Assembly (NCBI GenBank): GCA_001556995.1 | Contig: LSKF01000002.1 | Coordinates: forward strand, 4,845-68,844 | Direction of reading: 5' to 3' | From: Erythrobacteraceae bacterium CCH12-C2 | GTDB taxonomy: Bacteria > Pseudomonadota > Alphaproteobacteria > Sphingomonadales > Sphingomonadaceae | Length of the DNA stretch: 64,000 bases | Shown: positions 16,704 through 25,416 of the stretch, piece by piece | How positions within the stretch are numbered: the stretch's first letter is position 1 | Layout of the letters: each line of letters begins with the position of its first letter | The notes under the pieces: model-generated | What the model saw: only the letters and a program-made list of their open reading frames with translations | The model's database searches: none | What the model was told of the DNA's origin: nothing | Translations under genes and position numbers: made by a program

Positions 16704-18494
16704 GTGCCGGTGTTCCGCGCCAAGTTGCTGCTGCCGCTCCTCGCCATCGCGGTTCTGGTGGGCGGAGCGGCGCCAAAGGACGCGCCGGACAAGCGCCCGA
16801 ACGTTGTTATTATCCTCGCTGACGATGTCGCGCTGATGGATTTCGGCGCCTATGGCGGCGAGGCCCGCACGCCCAATATCGACGCGCTGGCGGGGCGCGG
16901 GGCGCTGTTCACCCAATACCGCGCTTCGCCGCTGTGTTCGCCCTCGCGCGCGATGCTGCTGACGGGGATCGACGCGCACCTCACCGGGGTCGCCACCATT
17001 CCCGAGGTCCTGCCCAAGGAGCAGAAGGGTAAGCCCGGCTATGGCATGGCGCTGGAGCCTGGGGTGCTGACGCTGGCCGACCGGCTGCGGGCGCAGGGCT
17101 ATCGCACGATCATGTCGGGCAAGTGGCATCTGGGAGAAGCGCCGGGCGAGATGCCGCAGGCCCACGGCTTTGACCGCAGCTTTGCGCTGGCGGCATCGGG
17201 CGCGGACAATTGGGACGACCGCTCCTACATGCCCTATTACAAGGACGCGCCGTGGTTCGAAGACGGGGCCGAGACGAGCCTGCCGGAGGATTTCTATTCC
17301 TCGCGCTTCATCGTCGACACCGCGATCAAATATTTGGCCGAGACCGATCCGGCCAAGCCGTTCTTCGCCTATCTGCCGTTTCAGGCGATCCACATCCCGG
17401 TGCAGGCGCCGCGAGAGTTTATCGATCGCTACAAGGGCCGCTATGATCAAGGCTGGGAGGCCTTGCGCAAGGAACGCCACCAACGGGCGCAGGCACTAGG
17501 CCTGATCCCGCAAGGCGCGCCGCTCGCCGACCTGCCGCCCGATTTTCGCGCCTGGGACAGCCTCTCGGCCGAGGATCGCGCGCTTTATGCCGCGCGGATG
17601 GAGGTGAACGCGGCGATGCTGGAGGCGATGGATTTCCACATCGGGCGGCTGATCGCGCACCTGAAGGCGAAGGGCGAATACGACAACACGATCTTCATCG
17701 TCTCGTCCGACAACGGCCCGGAGCCTTCGCGCGGGGACGACACTGCAACCCTCAGCTTCTATCACTGGCTGACGGGCTACAGCATCGGGGCCGATAACAT
17801 GGGCGGCCCGGGGTCGTGGGGATTCATCGGCCCCGAATGGGCGGCGGCGGCGGCCACGCCGGGCTCGTGGTTCAAGTTCTATGCCACCGAGGGCGGGATC
17901 AGGGTGCCGCTGATCATGGCCGGCCCCGGCATCGCCCCGCAGCAGGTCACCAGCCCGGCGATGGTCACCGATGTTGCCCCGACCGTGCTCGATTGGCTCG
18001 ATGTCGATCCCAAGTCGAGCGCGGGCAAGCCGATGACCGGGCGCAGCCTGCTCCCGGTGCTCGAAGGCACGGCGGCAAGCGCCTATGGCCCCGACGAGGC
18101 CCGCGCGGTCGAGGTTTCAGGCAACTCCGCGCTCTATCTCGGTGATTACAAGATCACCCGCAGCGTGCCCCCGGTCGGCGATGGCCAGTGGCGGCTCTAC
18201 AACCTCGCGCGTGATCCGGGCGAGACCACCGATCTCAGCGCTAGCGAACCTGCGGTCAAGGCACGGCTGCTCGCGGCGTATGACGCCTATGCCGAGCGGG
18301 TCGGCGTGCTGCCGATGCCGGAAGGTTATGATTCCGCAGCGCAAATCGCGCGCAATATCGGCGCGCGACTGCTTAGCAACTATCCGTGGCTTTACGCTGT
18401 GCTGGGCGTTGTGCTTCTGCTGTTCGCTGCGGGAATCTGGCTGGGCCTGCGCGGGATGCTTGCGCTGACGCGCCGCCCGAACAGCGCTCAATAG
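16704..18494 (+). CDS. arylsulfatase (FGly type), secreted or membrane-bound
   Basis: 596 residues from a GTG three bases after the previous stop. A hydrophobic N-terminus (residues 5-22) suggests export. NVVIILADDVALMDFGAYGG gives the metal-binding aspartates (40-41). LCSPSRAMLLTG holds the cysteine to be converted to formylglycine (Cys78, C-x-P-S-R). SGKWHLGE and SSDNGPEPSRG supply further active-site residues. A C-terminal membrane helix (LYAVLGVVLLLFAAGIWLGL) is unusual for sulfatases and suggests anchoring by the tail. It hydrolyses a sulfate ester with Ca2+; the substrate is unknown. The 3' end overlaps the convergent gene by seven bases. Confidence 0.88.
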   Translation: MPVFRAKLLLPLLAIAVLVGGAAPKDAPDKRPNVVIILADDVALMDFGAYGGEARTPNIDALAGRGALFTQYRASPLCSPSRAMLLTGIDAHLTGVATIPEVLPKEQKGKPGYGMALEPGVLTLADRLRAQGYRTIMSGKWHLGEAPGEMPQAHGFDRSFALAASGADNWDDRSYMPYYKDAPWFEDGAETSLPEDFYSSRFIVDTAIKYLAETDPAKPFFAYLPFQAIHIPVQAPREFIDRYKGRYDQGWEALRKERHQRAQALGLIPQGAPLADLPPDFRAWDSLSAEDRALYAARMEVNAAMLEAMDFHIGRLIAHLKAKGEYDNTIFIVSSDNGPEPSRGDDTATLSFYHWLTGYSIGADNMGGPGSWGFIGPEWAAAAATPGSWFKFYATEGGIRVPLIMAGPGIAPQQVTSPAMVTDVAPTVLDWLDVDPKSSAGKPMTGRSLLPVLEGTAASAYGPDEARAVEVSGNSALYLGDYKITRSVPPVGDGQWRLYNLARDPGETTDLSASEPAVKARLLAAYDAYAERVGVLPMPEGYDSAAQIARNIGARLLSNYPWLYAVLGVVLLLFAAGIWLGLRGMLALTRRPNSAQ

Positions 18495-19318
18495 GCGCGG
18501 GTGGCGATCACGCGGGTGCGCTTCAGCCCTGCATCGCGCTCGGCCAGCGCGCGGCGGTAGAACGGGAATTGCTCCATGGCGAAGATGGCGGTGGGGTCAG
18601 GATAGATCATCGCCGCCAGGTCGTCCCACGGCACTTGCCAGTCAGGGCTGCGGGGCTGGACCAGCACGGCGGTGATGGTCCCTGCAAACAGGAACTGCCC
18701 GCCCACAGCATGCACCGCCTTGAAGGCTTGACGGCCATAGCGAAGATAGGCCGCGCGCCCATCCGCCGCGTCACCCTTGGCGATGGCGGGATATTCTAGA
18801 AAGTTCATCATCGCCAAGGACATGTCCTCAGGCAGGGCTTGAGCCTCGGCGATCGCGTCCATGGTTGGAAGTACATCGCGCCGCCCTTCGATGTGATCGA
18901 GCGCGGTCGGTAACGGCGCTGCAGGCCTGCGGGTGAGGCCGAGCAAGTGCCGCAACCGAAGCAGGCCGAGGACCAACAGAGGGACCGGCGTGAGGGCGAT
19001 TTCAGCCACGAAAGCGTCCGACACCCCCGGCTGGGACGTCAGCTCTGCCACATCAACGGTGCTGGTGGGGAGGATCAGGTAATCGGTCCAGTAGGGATCG
19101 CCCTCACCGATTAGCGTGAAGAGGGCCGTGGATGTCCATAGCACATCTCCGGTACTCAGCCGCGCGCCGGGTTGCTCCTGACGCAGCGCGGCAAAGATAG
19201 CGGTGCGGTTCCGATGAATGCGGCGCGATGGCTGGCGCATCCCGATGACTATGGCCAAGGTGAGGGTAAGCGCAATCAACCCGCCGATGACCGCCAAACC
19301 CGCAAGTGCGATGTTCAT
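18488..19318 (-). CDS. membrane-anchored protein with DUF1330-like C-terminal domain
   Basis: 276 residues from the ATG at 19318, which has GAGGGG nine bases upstream; a longer start at 19357 would overlap the sulfatase gene. Residues 2-23 form a membrane anchor. A second hydrophobic helix lies at about 105-120 (ALTPVPLLVLGLLRLRHLLGL). The C-terminal 90 residues (YLRYGRQAFKAVHAVGGQFLFAGTITAVL ... IYPDPTAIFAMEQFPFYRRALAERDAGLKRTRVIAT) look like a DUF1330/dimeric alpha-beta-barrel domain, known for small binding or enzymatic proteins. Thirteen bases after the sulfatase gene, in one operon behind operator 3. Confidence 0.6.
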   Translation of the reverse strand: MNIALAGLAVIGGLIALTLTLAIVIGMRQPSRRIHRNRTAIFAALRQEQPGARLSTGDVLWTSTALFTLIGEGDPYWTDYLILPTSTVDVAELTSQPGVSDAFVAEIALTPVPLLVLGLLRLRHLLGLTRRPAAPLPTALDHIEGRRDVLPTMDAIAEAQALPEDMSLAMMNFLEYPAIAKGDAADGRAAYLRYGRQAFKAVHAVGGQFLFAGTITAVLVQPRSPDWQVPWDDLAAMIYPDPTAIFAMEQFPFYRRALAERDAGLKRTRVIATRAY

Positions 19319-19331
19319 TCTGGCCGACCCC

Positions 19332-21005
19332 TCAATTGGGCCACATGATATATTCATCGCCCTTGGCCACGGCCTGATCGAGGGTCTTGTCGATCGCGAT
19401 CGGGCTGATCAGGCTGTGCGGCCAAAGCGAGGGGACGGCGTTGGCGTGATGCGCGGCGAGTAGGGCCTTCAGTTCCTTGACCTTTTGCGGCTGCTTGGTT
19501 GCCAGATTGGTCTTCTCGGTCGGATCGGCGGCGAGATTGAACAGCCACAGTTTGTTCTGATAGCCATCGACCTGCAGCTTCCAGTCGCCCGCGCGCACCA
19601 CGCGGTAATTGCCCGATTGCCAGAAGATTGCATCATCCTTGCGCTGCAATGGCCCGGTGCCGAAGGCGGGCGGCATGAAGTTGACACCGTCAATCACCCG
19701 GTCCGATGGCAGCGCCACACCGGCGGCTGAGGCGAGACTGGGGAAGAGGTCGATATGCGCCACCGGCGTGTCGACCACCGTTCCCGGGGCGATACGCTGC
19801 GGCCACTTGACGAACATCGGTACGCGGATGCCGCCCTCGAACAGCGTGATCTTCCAGCCCCTGAACGGCGCATTGACCTCGGGGAGGCCGATGTAACCCG
19901 GCGCACCATTGTCGCTGCTCAGCACCACGATAGTGTTGTCGGCCAGACCCTCGGCCTCGAGCTTGTCTATCACGCGCCCGACGCTGCGATCCACCGCGCG
20001 GATCATGGCGGCATAGACCCGCTCGCGATGCGTCGGGAATTCGCCGACCGCGTCGAAATCGGCCTTGGTGGCTTGGAGCGGCGTGTGCGGCGCCCAGTGG
20101 GCGAGGTGGAGGAAGAACGGGCGGTTGCGGTTGGCCTCAATCACGCGCAGCGTTTCGTCAGTCCACCAGTCGGTGAGATAGCCGCCGGGCTTGAACGGCT
20201 CGCCGCCATTGTATGACGCGGCAAAGCTGAAGGCGGCCCACAGGAATTGGTCGATCGGATCGAAATCGATCTTGGCGTTGACGACGTTAGGGTCATCGTC
20301 AGGCAGGTACAGTCCGCTGTGCATCAGCAGGCTTTCATCAAAGCCTTGGGCATTGGGCAGGAACTGCGGGCTGTTGCCCAAGTGCCATTTGCCGATGTGG
20401 ACGGTGTGGTAATCGCGGCTCTTGAGCAGTTCGGCAATCGTGATCTCCGATTGCGGCAGGCCCTTGTTGCGGAACGGCAGGTCATCGTCATTCACCGCAG
20501 CGTTGACCTCAAGCAGAGGCAGGTAGGGTTGCTCGCGGCCTGCGGCGAAGGCGGCGATCACATTGGTCATGCCATCGGGCGTGGGCGTGAATTCAAACCC
20601 GGTGCGGGTGGGATAGCGCCCGGTCATCAGCATCGCGCGGGACGGCGCGCAGGTGCCGGTCCCCGAATAGGCCTGACTAAAGATCGCCCCCTGCGCCGCC
20701 AGCTTGTCGATATTGGGCGTGGGCACGCGGCCCCCGGCAATACCGCCGCCGAAGGTGGTGATGTCGTTGTAACCGAGGTCGTCGAGCAGGATGAAGACGA
20801 TGTTGGGCGGCCGGTCAGTGAGCGGCGCGGCCGCTTGGGCAGGGCCCTGTTCCCACGGCACGGTCTGCGTCGGACCGGCCTCGATCCGGTTCGCCTTCGC
20901 CCGGTTGAGCGCGATCGCCTGAATGATGGCCACGCGGTTGATCCATCCCAGCGCACCGATCAGCAGCACGGCGACAAGCGCGCCGATCCCGATCTTCTTC
21001 AGCAA
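19332..21005 (-). CDS. membrane-anchored arylsulfatase (FGly type)
   Basis: 557 residues from a TTG at 21005 (TTG CTG AAG AAG) with GAGGGGAA six bases upstream. The in-frame ATG at 21074 lies inside operator 3 and is rejected. The choice makes it exactly as long as the paralogue at 28608 and keeps the FGly cysteine at residue 119 in both. N-terminal anchor KKIGIGALVAVLLIGALGWI; metal site NIVFILLDDLGYND; FGly motif TCAPSRAMLMTGRYPTRTG; HIGKWHLG; SSDNGAPG. A sulfatase of the arylsulfatase A type, acting outside the cytoplasmic membrane. Substrate unknown. First gene of a two-gene minus-strand unit. Confidence 0.88.
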   Translation of the reverse strand: MLKKIGIGALVAVLLIGALGWINRVAIIQAIALNRAKANRIEAGPTQTVPWEQGPAQAAAPLTDRPPNIVFILLDDLGYNDITTFGGGIAGGRVPTPNIDKLAAQGAIFSQAYSGTGTCAPSRAMLMTGRYPTRTGFEFTPTPDGMTNVIAAFAAGREQPYLPLLEVNAAVNDDDLPFRNKGLPQSEITIAELLKSRDYHTVHIGKWHLGNSPQFLPNAQGFDESLLMHSGLYLPDDDPNVVNAKIDFDPIDQFLWAAFSFAASYNGGEPFKPGGYLTDWWTDETLRVIEANRNRPFFLHLAHWAPHTPLQATKADFDAVGEFPTHRERVYAAMIRAVDRSVGRVIDKLEAEGLADNTIVVLSSDNGAPGYIGLPEVNAPFRGWKITLFEGGIRVPMFVKWPQRIAPGTVVDTPVAHIDLFPSLASAAGVALPSDRVIDGVNFMPPAFGTGPLQRKDDAIFWQSGNYRVVRAGDWKLQVDGYQNKLWLFNLAADPTEKTNLATKQPQKVKELKALLAAHHANAVPSLWPHSLISPIAIDKTLDQAVAKGDEYIMWPN

Positions 21006-21061
21006 TTCGGTTCCCCTCTTCTGCCGCGTGGTGGTGCTTGCACACCGTTCTTGGACGAGAA

Positions 21062-21078
21062 TTAATGGAAGCAATTAG
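21062..21078 (-). promoter_or_regulatory. regulon operator site 3
   Basis: TTAAT-GGAAGCA-ATTAG (plus strand), 56 bases upstream of the sulfatase TTG at 21005 on the minus strand. Sites 3 and 4 lie between divergent units, one for each. Confidence 0.75.
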
Positions 21079-21136
21079 GAAATGCAATCCTACGCTGTGC
21101 CGCTTGATCGGCGTACCGAATGGGGTTATCGGACAA

Positions 21137-21153
21137 ATAATGCTATACATTAA
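21137..21153 (+). promoter_or_regulatory. regulon operator site 4
   Basis: ATAATGCTATACATTAA; reverse strand TTAAT-GTATAGC-ATTAT. 33 bases upstream of the GTG at 21187. Confidence 0.75.
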
Positions 21154-21186
21154 TGAGGTGCACTGGCAGGCAAGGGAGGCTCAAGC

Positions 21187-22221
21187 GTGGCGATGAATTG
21201 GCTGATCGGGATCGGCATCGTGGCAGTCCTCGCGCTCGTGGGCGTGATGTGGATGACCCGCGACGGTTCGATGGTGGCACCCAAGGGGGCGGGCACGGTT
21301 TCAACCGCTTCGGGCACCTTCGAAGCCTTACCCCTGCCAGACTATGCCGCCGCGGTCCTGCCCGAAGGCTACAAGAGCTACCTCGTCGAGGTCGCGCCGG
21401 GGATCAAAATCCACGTGTTGGAGGCTGGGACGGGCATCCCGGTCTATCTCCAGCATGGCAACCCCACCAATGGCCTCCTTTACCGTAAAGTCTGGCAGGA
21501 ACTGCCGACCGATCAGATGCGGCTGATCCTACCGACCATGGTGGGCCTGGGCTTCTCCTCCAAGATCCCGGCGAGCCAGCACACGCTCGAAAATCATATC
21601 CGTTGGATGAATGCTGCGCTGCGCCAGCTCGATCTGGGAGAGGTGGTTTATGTCGGGCAGGATTGGGGCGGGGCGGTGGGGCTGGGCGCACTGATGCGCT
21701 CGCCCGAACTGCTCAAGGGCATGGTCATTCTCAACACCGGCTGGAGCGCACCCAAGGAGAAGTTCGCGCTCTCCCGCCCGCACGCCATCGCCGCCACGCC
21801 GATCATCGGCGAACTCCTGCTGGAAAACGTCGTCTCGGTGTTCGATCGGATCCATGAGGCGCAGGGTGATCCGGCATCGATCCCACCGGCAGTCGCGGCG
21901 CTTTATGCCCGCCCGGTGCGCGAGAGTGGCAACATCAAGGGTCCGCTGGCATTGATGCGGATGGTGCCGACCGGGCCCCAACACCCGACCTCCAAGCCGA
22001 TGAGCGAAGTCGAGGTCTATGCCAGAACGCTCAATGTACCCACCGAGATCGTGTGGGGAATGCGCGACCCGATCCTCGCGCGCATCTTGCCGAATATGAC
22101 TGCGATGTACCCCCACGCGCGGGTGACCGAGACGCAGGCGGGGCACTTCCTTCAGGAAGAGGTGCCGGCGGAGATCGCCGAGGCGATCAAACGCGTGGTC
22201 GCGGCGGTGGAGGCGAAGTAA
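21187..22221 (+). CDS. membrane-anchored haloalkane-dehalogenase-like hydrolase
   Basis: 344 residues from a GTG (GGGAGG eight bases upstream). Residues 4-22 are a membrane anchor, and about 65 residues precede the hydrolase core, so it is longer than the usual 300-residue dehalogenase. The alpha/beta-hydrolase core has HGNPT (90-94), nucleophile GQDWGG (Asp159), acid WGMRDP (Asp294) and base AGHFLQEE (His320). HGNP plus a Trp after the nucleophile are the halide-binding features of haloalkane dehalogenases; epoxide hydrolases usually have HGFP. Halogen removal is therefore plausible, but other ester or epoxide substrates remain possible. Colinear with its paralogue at 25417. Confidence 0.72.
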   Translation: MAMNWLIGIGIVAVLALVGVMWMTRDGSMVAPKGAGTVSTASGTFEALPLPDYAAAVLPEGYKSYLVEVAPGIKIHVLEAGTGIPVYLQHGNPTNGLLYRKVWQELPTDQMRLILPTMVGLGFSSKIPASQHTLENHIRWMNAALRQLDLGEVVYVGQDWGGAVGLGALMRSPELLKGMVILNTGWSAPKEKFALSRPHAIAATPIIGELLLENVVSVFDRIHEAQGDPASIPPAVAALYARPVRESGNIKGPLALMRMVPTGPQHPTSKPMSEVEVYARTLNVPTEIVWGMRDPILARILPNMTAMYPHARVTETQAGHFLQEEVPAEIAEAIKRVVAAVEAK

Positions 22222-22683
22222 CCGCCGCGCGCCGTAATCGGCCAGCCCCCGTTCGTCTCATGCAGATTCGCCCATGACCACAAGTGCGCTTCGGGCCTTT
22301 TCGGCCTCGCAGCCGCTGATGCCGAAGTGTGGGGCGTCGACCTGCACGCAGCTTCAGGAACCTTCCCCAAGCCGCCGGCAACAGGAGTAGCCGCAATGGA
22401 GCCCGCCTGTCCCGGTGTTGAGGGTAAGGGCCAACCCGATGTTATTTGTGCCGAGGTCGCGTTCCTGAATCTGGCGTGCGGCAGCGCAGTATTCGGGGCT
22501 CTACGGTGTGATGGCGGGTGTGGCGGTACTTGGCTGGGACGTCGTCTGGGGCCCTTTCAGAGCGCTGTACCGGCTTTGTCGCCGATCCGGCCCGTTGATA
22601 TCGCCGCTGCGGCAAGTTCGAGGCCGAACCGGCCTCTCGTCGGCCCGAAACCCATACGATTTTTAACCGTCCTTGATCTCTCG
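22222..22683. other. intergenic, no gene seen
   Basis: 462 bases with no credible gene. An open frame crosses the region but lacks a ribosome site and family features, and would run through operator 5. The sequence may be decayed coding DNA. Confidence 0.45.
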
Positions 22684-22700
22684 TTAATGCATGGTATTAG
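22684..22700 (+). promoter_or_regulatory. regulon operator site 5
   Basis: TTAAT-GCATGGT-ATTAG, 59 bases upstream of the second MBL-fold gene's GTG. Confidence 0.78.
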
Positions 22701-22759
22701 TTTCTCGCGTTATCGGCGGGCCAACTCTTGCGGACTACCTCGATGGAAGGAGCCTTATT

Positions 22760-23836
22760 GTGACCTGGTTCAAACGTATCGGCTTGGCGGCACTCGCTCT
22801 CGTTATCATCGGGGCCGGAGCTGCCTACGCGTTTCAGGCGCGAATCGGCATGTGGCTGTTTGAGCGCGGCACGGCGCAGCGAATGGTCGTCGACAATGTT
22901 GCTGCGCTGGATGACGGTCTACACGTCGGGCTGTGCGGCACGGGCTCTCCCATGCCAAACCTCGATCGGGCGGGGCCGTGCAACGTCGTGATCGCCGGCA
23001 AGCAGATGTACTTGGTGGATATCGGCGAGGGCGGCGGCGAGACGCTGAATGTGATGGGTATCAGCTCCGGCAGGGCCGACGGACTGCTGCTGACCCATTT
23101 CCATTCCGACCACATCGACGGTCTCGGCCCGCTGATGCTGTTCCACTGGACCCGCGGATCGAGCACGGCACCGCTGCCGGTCTATGGCCCGAAGGGCGTC
23201 GAAGCGATCGTGGCCGGTTTCAACGCTGGTTATGCCACCGACAACACCTATCGCATCGCGCATCACGGGGCCGAGGTGGTCCCACCAAGCGGCGCTGGCG
23301 GCATCGCACGCCCGTTCGACATGGCTGGCTTGGCGACAGTGGTGCTCGAACGAGACGGCCTCAGGATTACCGCCTTCAAGGTCGACCACGAACCCATCGA
23401 GCCTGCCGTCGGCTACCGCTTCGACTACAAGGGACGCTCGCTGTGCATCAGCGGTGACACCAAGAAATCGCCCAATCTCGAAGCCGTCTGCAAGGGCGTT
23501 GACATTCTTGTGCACGAGGCCTTGGACCCCGAATTGCTCCAGACAATGGAAGCCAGCGCGGCGACAAATGGGCAGGTCGGCGCGGCGAAGATCTTCCACG
23601 ACATACGAGATTACCATACGACCCCGGAAGAAGCGGCCGAAAGTGCGCAGACCGTCGGCGCCGGAATGCTGGTTCTCAGCCATCTTGTGCCGCCCCTGCC
23701 CAGCCGATGGCTTTACGCCGCATTTCTCGGCGATGCGGAAAGCCGCTTCTCTGGCTCGATCGTAGTCGGCGAGGATGGCATGATGTTCTCGCTGCCCGCC
23801 GGCAGCAAGACGATCGACCGGACACGGTTGATGTAA
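22760..23836 (+). CDS. membrane-anchored MBL-fold hydrolase, paralogue 2
   Basis: 358 residues from a GTG at 22760 with GGAAGGAG eight bases upstream; an ATG at 22691 lies inside operator 5 and is rejected. Residues 6-25 form the anchor (RIGLAALALVIIGAGAAYAF). The motifs match the first copy: LDDGLHVGLCGTGSPMPN, HFHSDHIDG (113-121), RFDYKGRSLCISGDTKKS, LVLSHLVPPLP. Long stretches are identical to the protein at 15099, so the two are recent or constrained paralogues of the same hydrolase (possibly a zinc-dependent sulfatase). The EF-hand gene follows 85 bases later and is probably co-transcribed. Confidence 0.75.
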   Translation: MTWFKRIGLAALALVIIGAGAAYAFQARIGMWLFERGTAQRMVVDNVAALDDGLHVGLCGTGSPMPNLDRAGPCNVVIAGKQMYLVDIGEGGGETLNVMGISSGRADGLLLTHFHSDHIDGLGPLMLFHWTRGSSTAPLPVYGPKGVEAIVAGFNAGYATDNTYRIAHHGAEVVPPSGAGGIARPFDMAGLATVVLERDGLRITAFKVDHEPIEPAVGYRFDYKGRSLCISGDTKKSPNLEAVCKGVDILVHEALDPELLQTMEASAATNGQVGAAKIFHDIRDYHTTPEEAAESAQTVGAGMLVLSHLVPPLPSRWLYAAFLGDAESRFSGSIVVGEDGMMFSLPAGSKTIDRTRLM

Positions 23837-23921
23837 GGCGGCGGCCCGTCCGCCGTTGCCTGTGGGCTTACCTCGCCCCCTCCCTGCCACCCCCTACCCC
23901 CCCTTAGAAGGAAAATGACTG

Positions 23922-24194
23922 ATGAAGACGATATTCCCCATTGCCGCCGTCATGGCGGTTACGCTGGCCCTTACCCCTGCGGCCCACGCCCAATCCTATG
24001 ACATGGCGCTGTCGCAGCTGACGGCCAAGTTCAAGGCGTCCGACAAGAACGGCGACGGCAAGCTTACCTTACAGGAAGCCAAGGACGGCGGCATGACCCG
24101 CGTGGTCGCCAACTTCAAGACGATCGACACCGACAAGGACGGTTTCGTGACCTTTGCCCAGCTCAAGGCGCAGCTGGATGCGCGCTACAAATAA
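23922..24194 (+). CDS. secreted EF-hand protein, two sites
   Basis: 90 residues. The signal peptide ends at AHA-Q near residue 23. Two EF-hand loops follow: DKNGDGKLTLQEA and DTDKDGFVTFAQL, both with full Ca2+ ligand spacing. Likely a periplasmic Ca2+-binding protein. The nearby FGly sulfatases require Ca2+, so a supporting role is possible but unproven. Ribosome site AGAAGG upstream of the ATG. A perfect terminator hairpin follows the stop. Confidence 0.85.
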   Translation: MKTIFPIAAVMAVTLALTPAAHAQSYDMALSQLTAKFKASDKNGDGKLTLQEAKDGGMTRVVANFKTIDTDKDGFVTFAQLKAQLDARYK

Positions 24195-24208
24195 TTGCTG
24201 AAATTCGA

Positions 24209-24236
24209 GACGCGCCGGAAAGAGATCCGGCGCGTC
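24209..24236 (+). terminator. transcription terminator hairpin
   Basis: A perfect 11-bp stem (24209-24219 with 24226-24236, loop AAGAGA) 15 bases after the EF-hand stop. The following bases (CTGTCGT) are T-poor, so termination may be partial. The stem can also serve the convergent EF-hand gene. Confidence 0.65.
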
Positions 24237-24291
24237 CTGTCGTCAAGAGTGTCTCTGTTCCCGACTCCGGGTCGCACGGGGGCAGAGATGA

Positions 24292-24708
24292 TCAAAGCGT
24301 CGGCAGATCGGCGAGCATGATGATGCCGTCCTCGTCCTGATCGATCAGGGCGAAGATATCGCGTTCGGGCTGATCCCATTCGGCGCGGGACAGCAATCCG
24401 TCACCGTTCTTGTCAGCCATCGCCAGAATCTGTTCCAGCTTTTCGGTGAACTTTTTCCTGGCAATCCTGATCTTCGGGGCGTCTTCCTCGCTTGCCACGC
24501 CGTTGCCATTGCGATCGAGCTTGGCGAACATGTCGGCACGATGCGCGTCATATTCTCGGCGCGCAACCCTTCCGTCGCCGTTGGCATCGGATTCGATGAG
24601 GATGTCGCGCAGCTTTTCGATTTGCTCGGCCGAGAGCTGGGCCACTGCCGGAAAACAAGCGCAGGCCAGAGCGGCAGCGGCTAGGATGCGGGAGGTGTGT
24701 TTCATCAT
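24292..24708 (-). CDS. secreted EF-hand protein, four sites
   Basis: 138 residues. Signal peptide to about residue 23 (ACACFPAVAQ). Four EF-hand loops: DANGDGRVARREY, DRNGNGVASEEDA, DKNGDGLLSRAEW and DQDEDGIIMLADL. A calmodulin-like periplasmic Ca2+ binder. Start ATG at 24708; the next codon is also ATG. It has its own copy of the operator (site 6), so it belongs to the regulon independently of the other EF-hand gene, which it faces tail to tail. Confidence 0.85.
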   Translation of the reverse strand: MMKHTSRILAAAALACACFPAVAQLSAEQIEKLRDILIESDANGDGRVARREYDAHRADMFAKLDRNGNGVASEEDAPKIRIARKKFTEKLEQILAMADKNGDGLLSRAEWDQPERDIFALIDQDEDGIIMLADLPTL

Positions 24709-24771
24709 CGTCTTGCTCCGTTGGTTGTGCCACGGCGTTCGCCGCGCGAAAATGTCGGCTGATGCCCTGTA

Positions 24772-24788
24772 TTAATGCGTTCTATTAC
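24772..24788 (-). promoter_or_regulatory. regulon operator site 6
   Basis: TTAAT-GCGTTCT-ATTAC (plus strand), 63 bases upstream of the minus-strand EF-hand gene. Confidence 0.72.
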
Positions 24789-24912
24789 ATGCGCAAGACG
24801 TGGCATCTTAGCTGATGACTGCAAGTCACCGGGGAGAGGCTGAACGGGGTCGGGCGCGCGGCGGCTCGACGGACTGCGCAGTTTCGGGATTTTAGCCATT
24901 GCCCGGCGCGTC

Positions 24913-24929
24913 GTAATGTCACATATTAA
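24913..24929 (+). promoter_or_regulatory. regulon operator site 7
   Basis: GTAATGTCACATATTAA; reverse strand TTAAT-ATGTGAC-ATTAC. 46 bases upstream of the ATG at 24976. Confidence 0.72.
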
Positions 24930-24975
24930 TTGTCGGGGCCCCGATCGGGCGCAGGCGCATAGAATTGGAAGTGCG

Positions 24976-25371
24976 ATGGCGAAAATTCTGGGCTTGGCGG
25001 TGCGCGTGCCGCCCTTTCTGCTGGCAATCCTGTTCGGGTTCCTCGGGATCAGGTCGATGACCAACCCCGACCGGGCAGCGGCGTTTTTCGGCTACGCGTT
25101 CCCCGAAAACGGGCTTGGAGTCAGCTCACTTGCCGGACACTCGGCCAGTTGGGCGCTGACGATCGCGGTCTGCTTAGCTCTCGGTCTGGTCCGCAAGGAA
25201 CGCGTCTGGTTTTACCCGGCGATGATGCTGTTCGGGTTTTTCGCGCTGGGCCGGATTGCGGCGACACTATTTCATGGCGCGGCGGTTTATCCAGAGCGGC
25301 TCATACCGGAACTTGTATTTGTCGCCCTGCTCTATCTCGCAGCGCGGCAAATGACCGAAACCAGCCGGTGA
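24976..25371 (+). CDS. small membrane protein, DUF4345-like, paralogue 2
   Basis: 131 residues from the ATG at 24976 (GGAAG upstream). Four hydrophobic helices: VPPFLLAILFGFLGI, WALTIAVCLALGLV, WFYPAMMLFGFFAL and LVFVALLYLAA. Size and helix layout match the protein at 16311, with a shared arrangement of a basic residue pair before helix 3 (RKERVWFYP against RERPWFIA) and a FHGA motif after it. Unknown role; it precedes the dehalogenase-like gene by 45 bases and is probably co-transcribed. Confidence 0.6.
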   Translation: MAKILGLAVRVPPFLLAILFGFLGIRSMTNPDRAAAFFGYAFPENGLGVSSLAGHSASWALTIAVCLALGLVRKERVWFYPAMMLFGFFALGRIAATLFHGAAVYPERLIPELVFVALLYLAARQMTETSR

Positions 25372-25416
25372 GCGCGGGGGCGGCGCAGGGTCGAATGGAT
25401 TGAAGGGGAGCAAGGC

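Noticed and set aside
21005..21074. ATG at 21074 as the sulfatase start
   Set aside because: It lies in operator 3 and adds 23 residues before the anchor; the TTG at 21005 has a good ribosome site and matches the paralogue's length.
22327..22863. 178-codon open frame upstream of the second MBL gene
   Set aside because: No family features or ribosome site; it spans operator 5 and the true start at 22760 in another frame.
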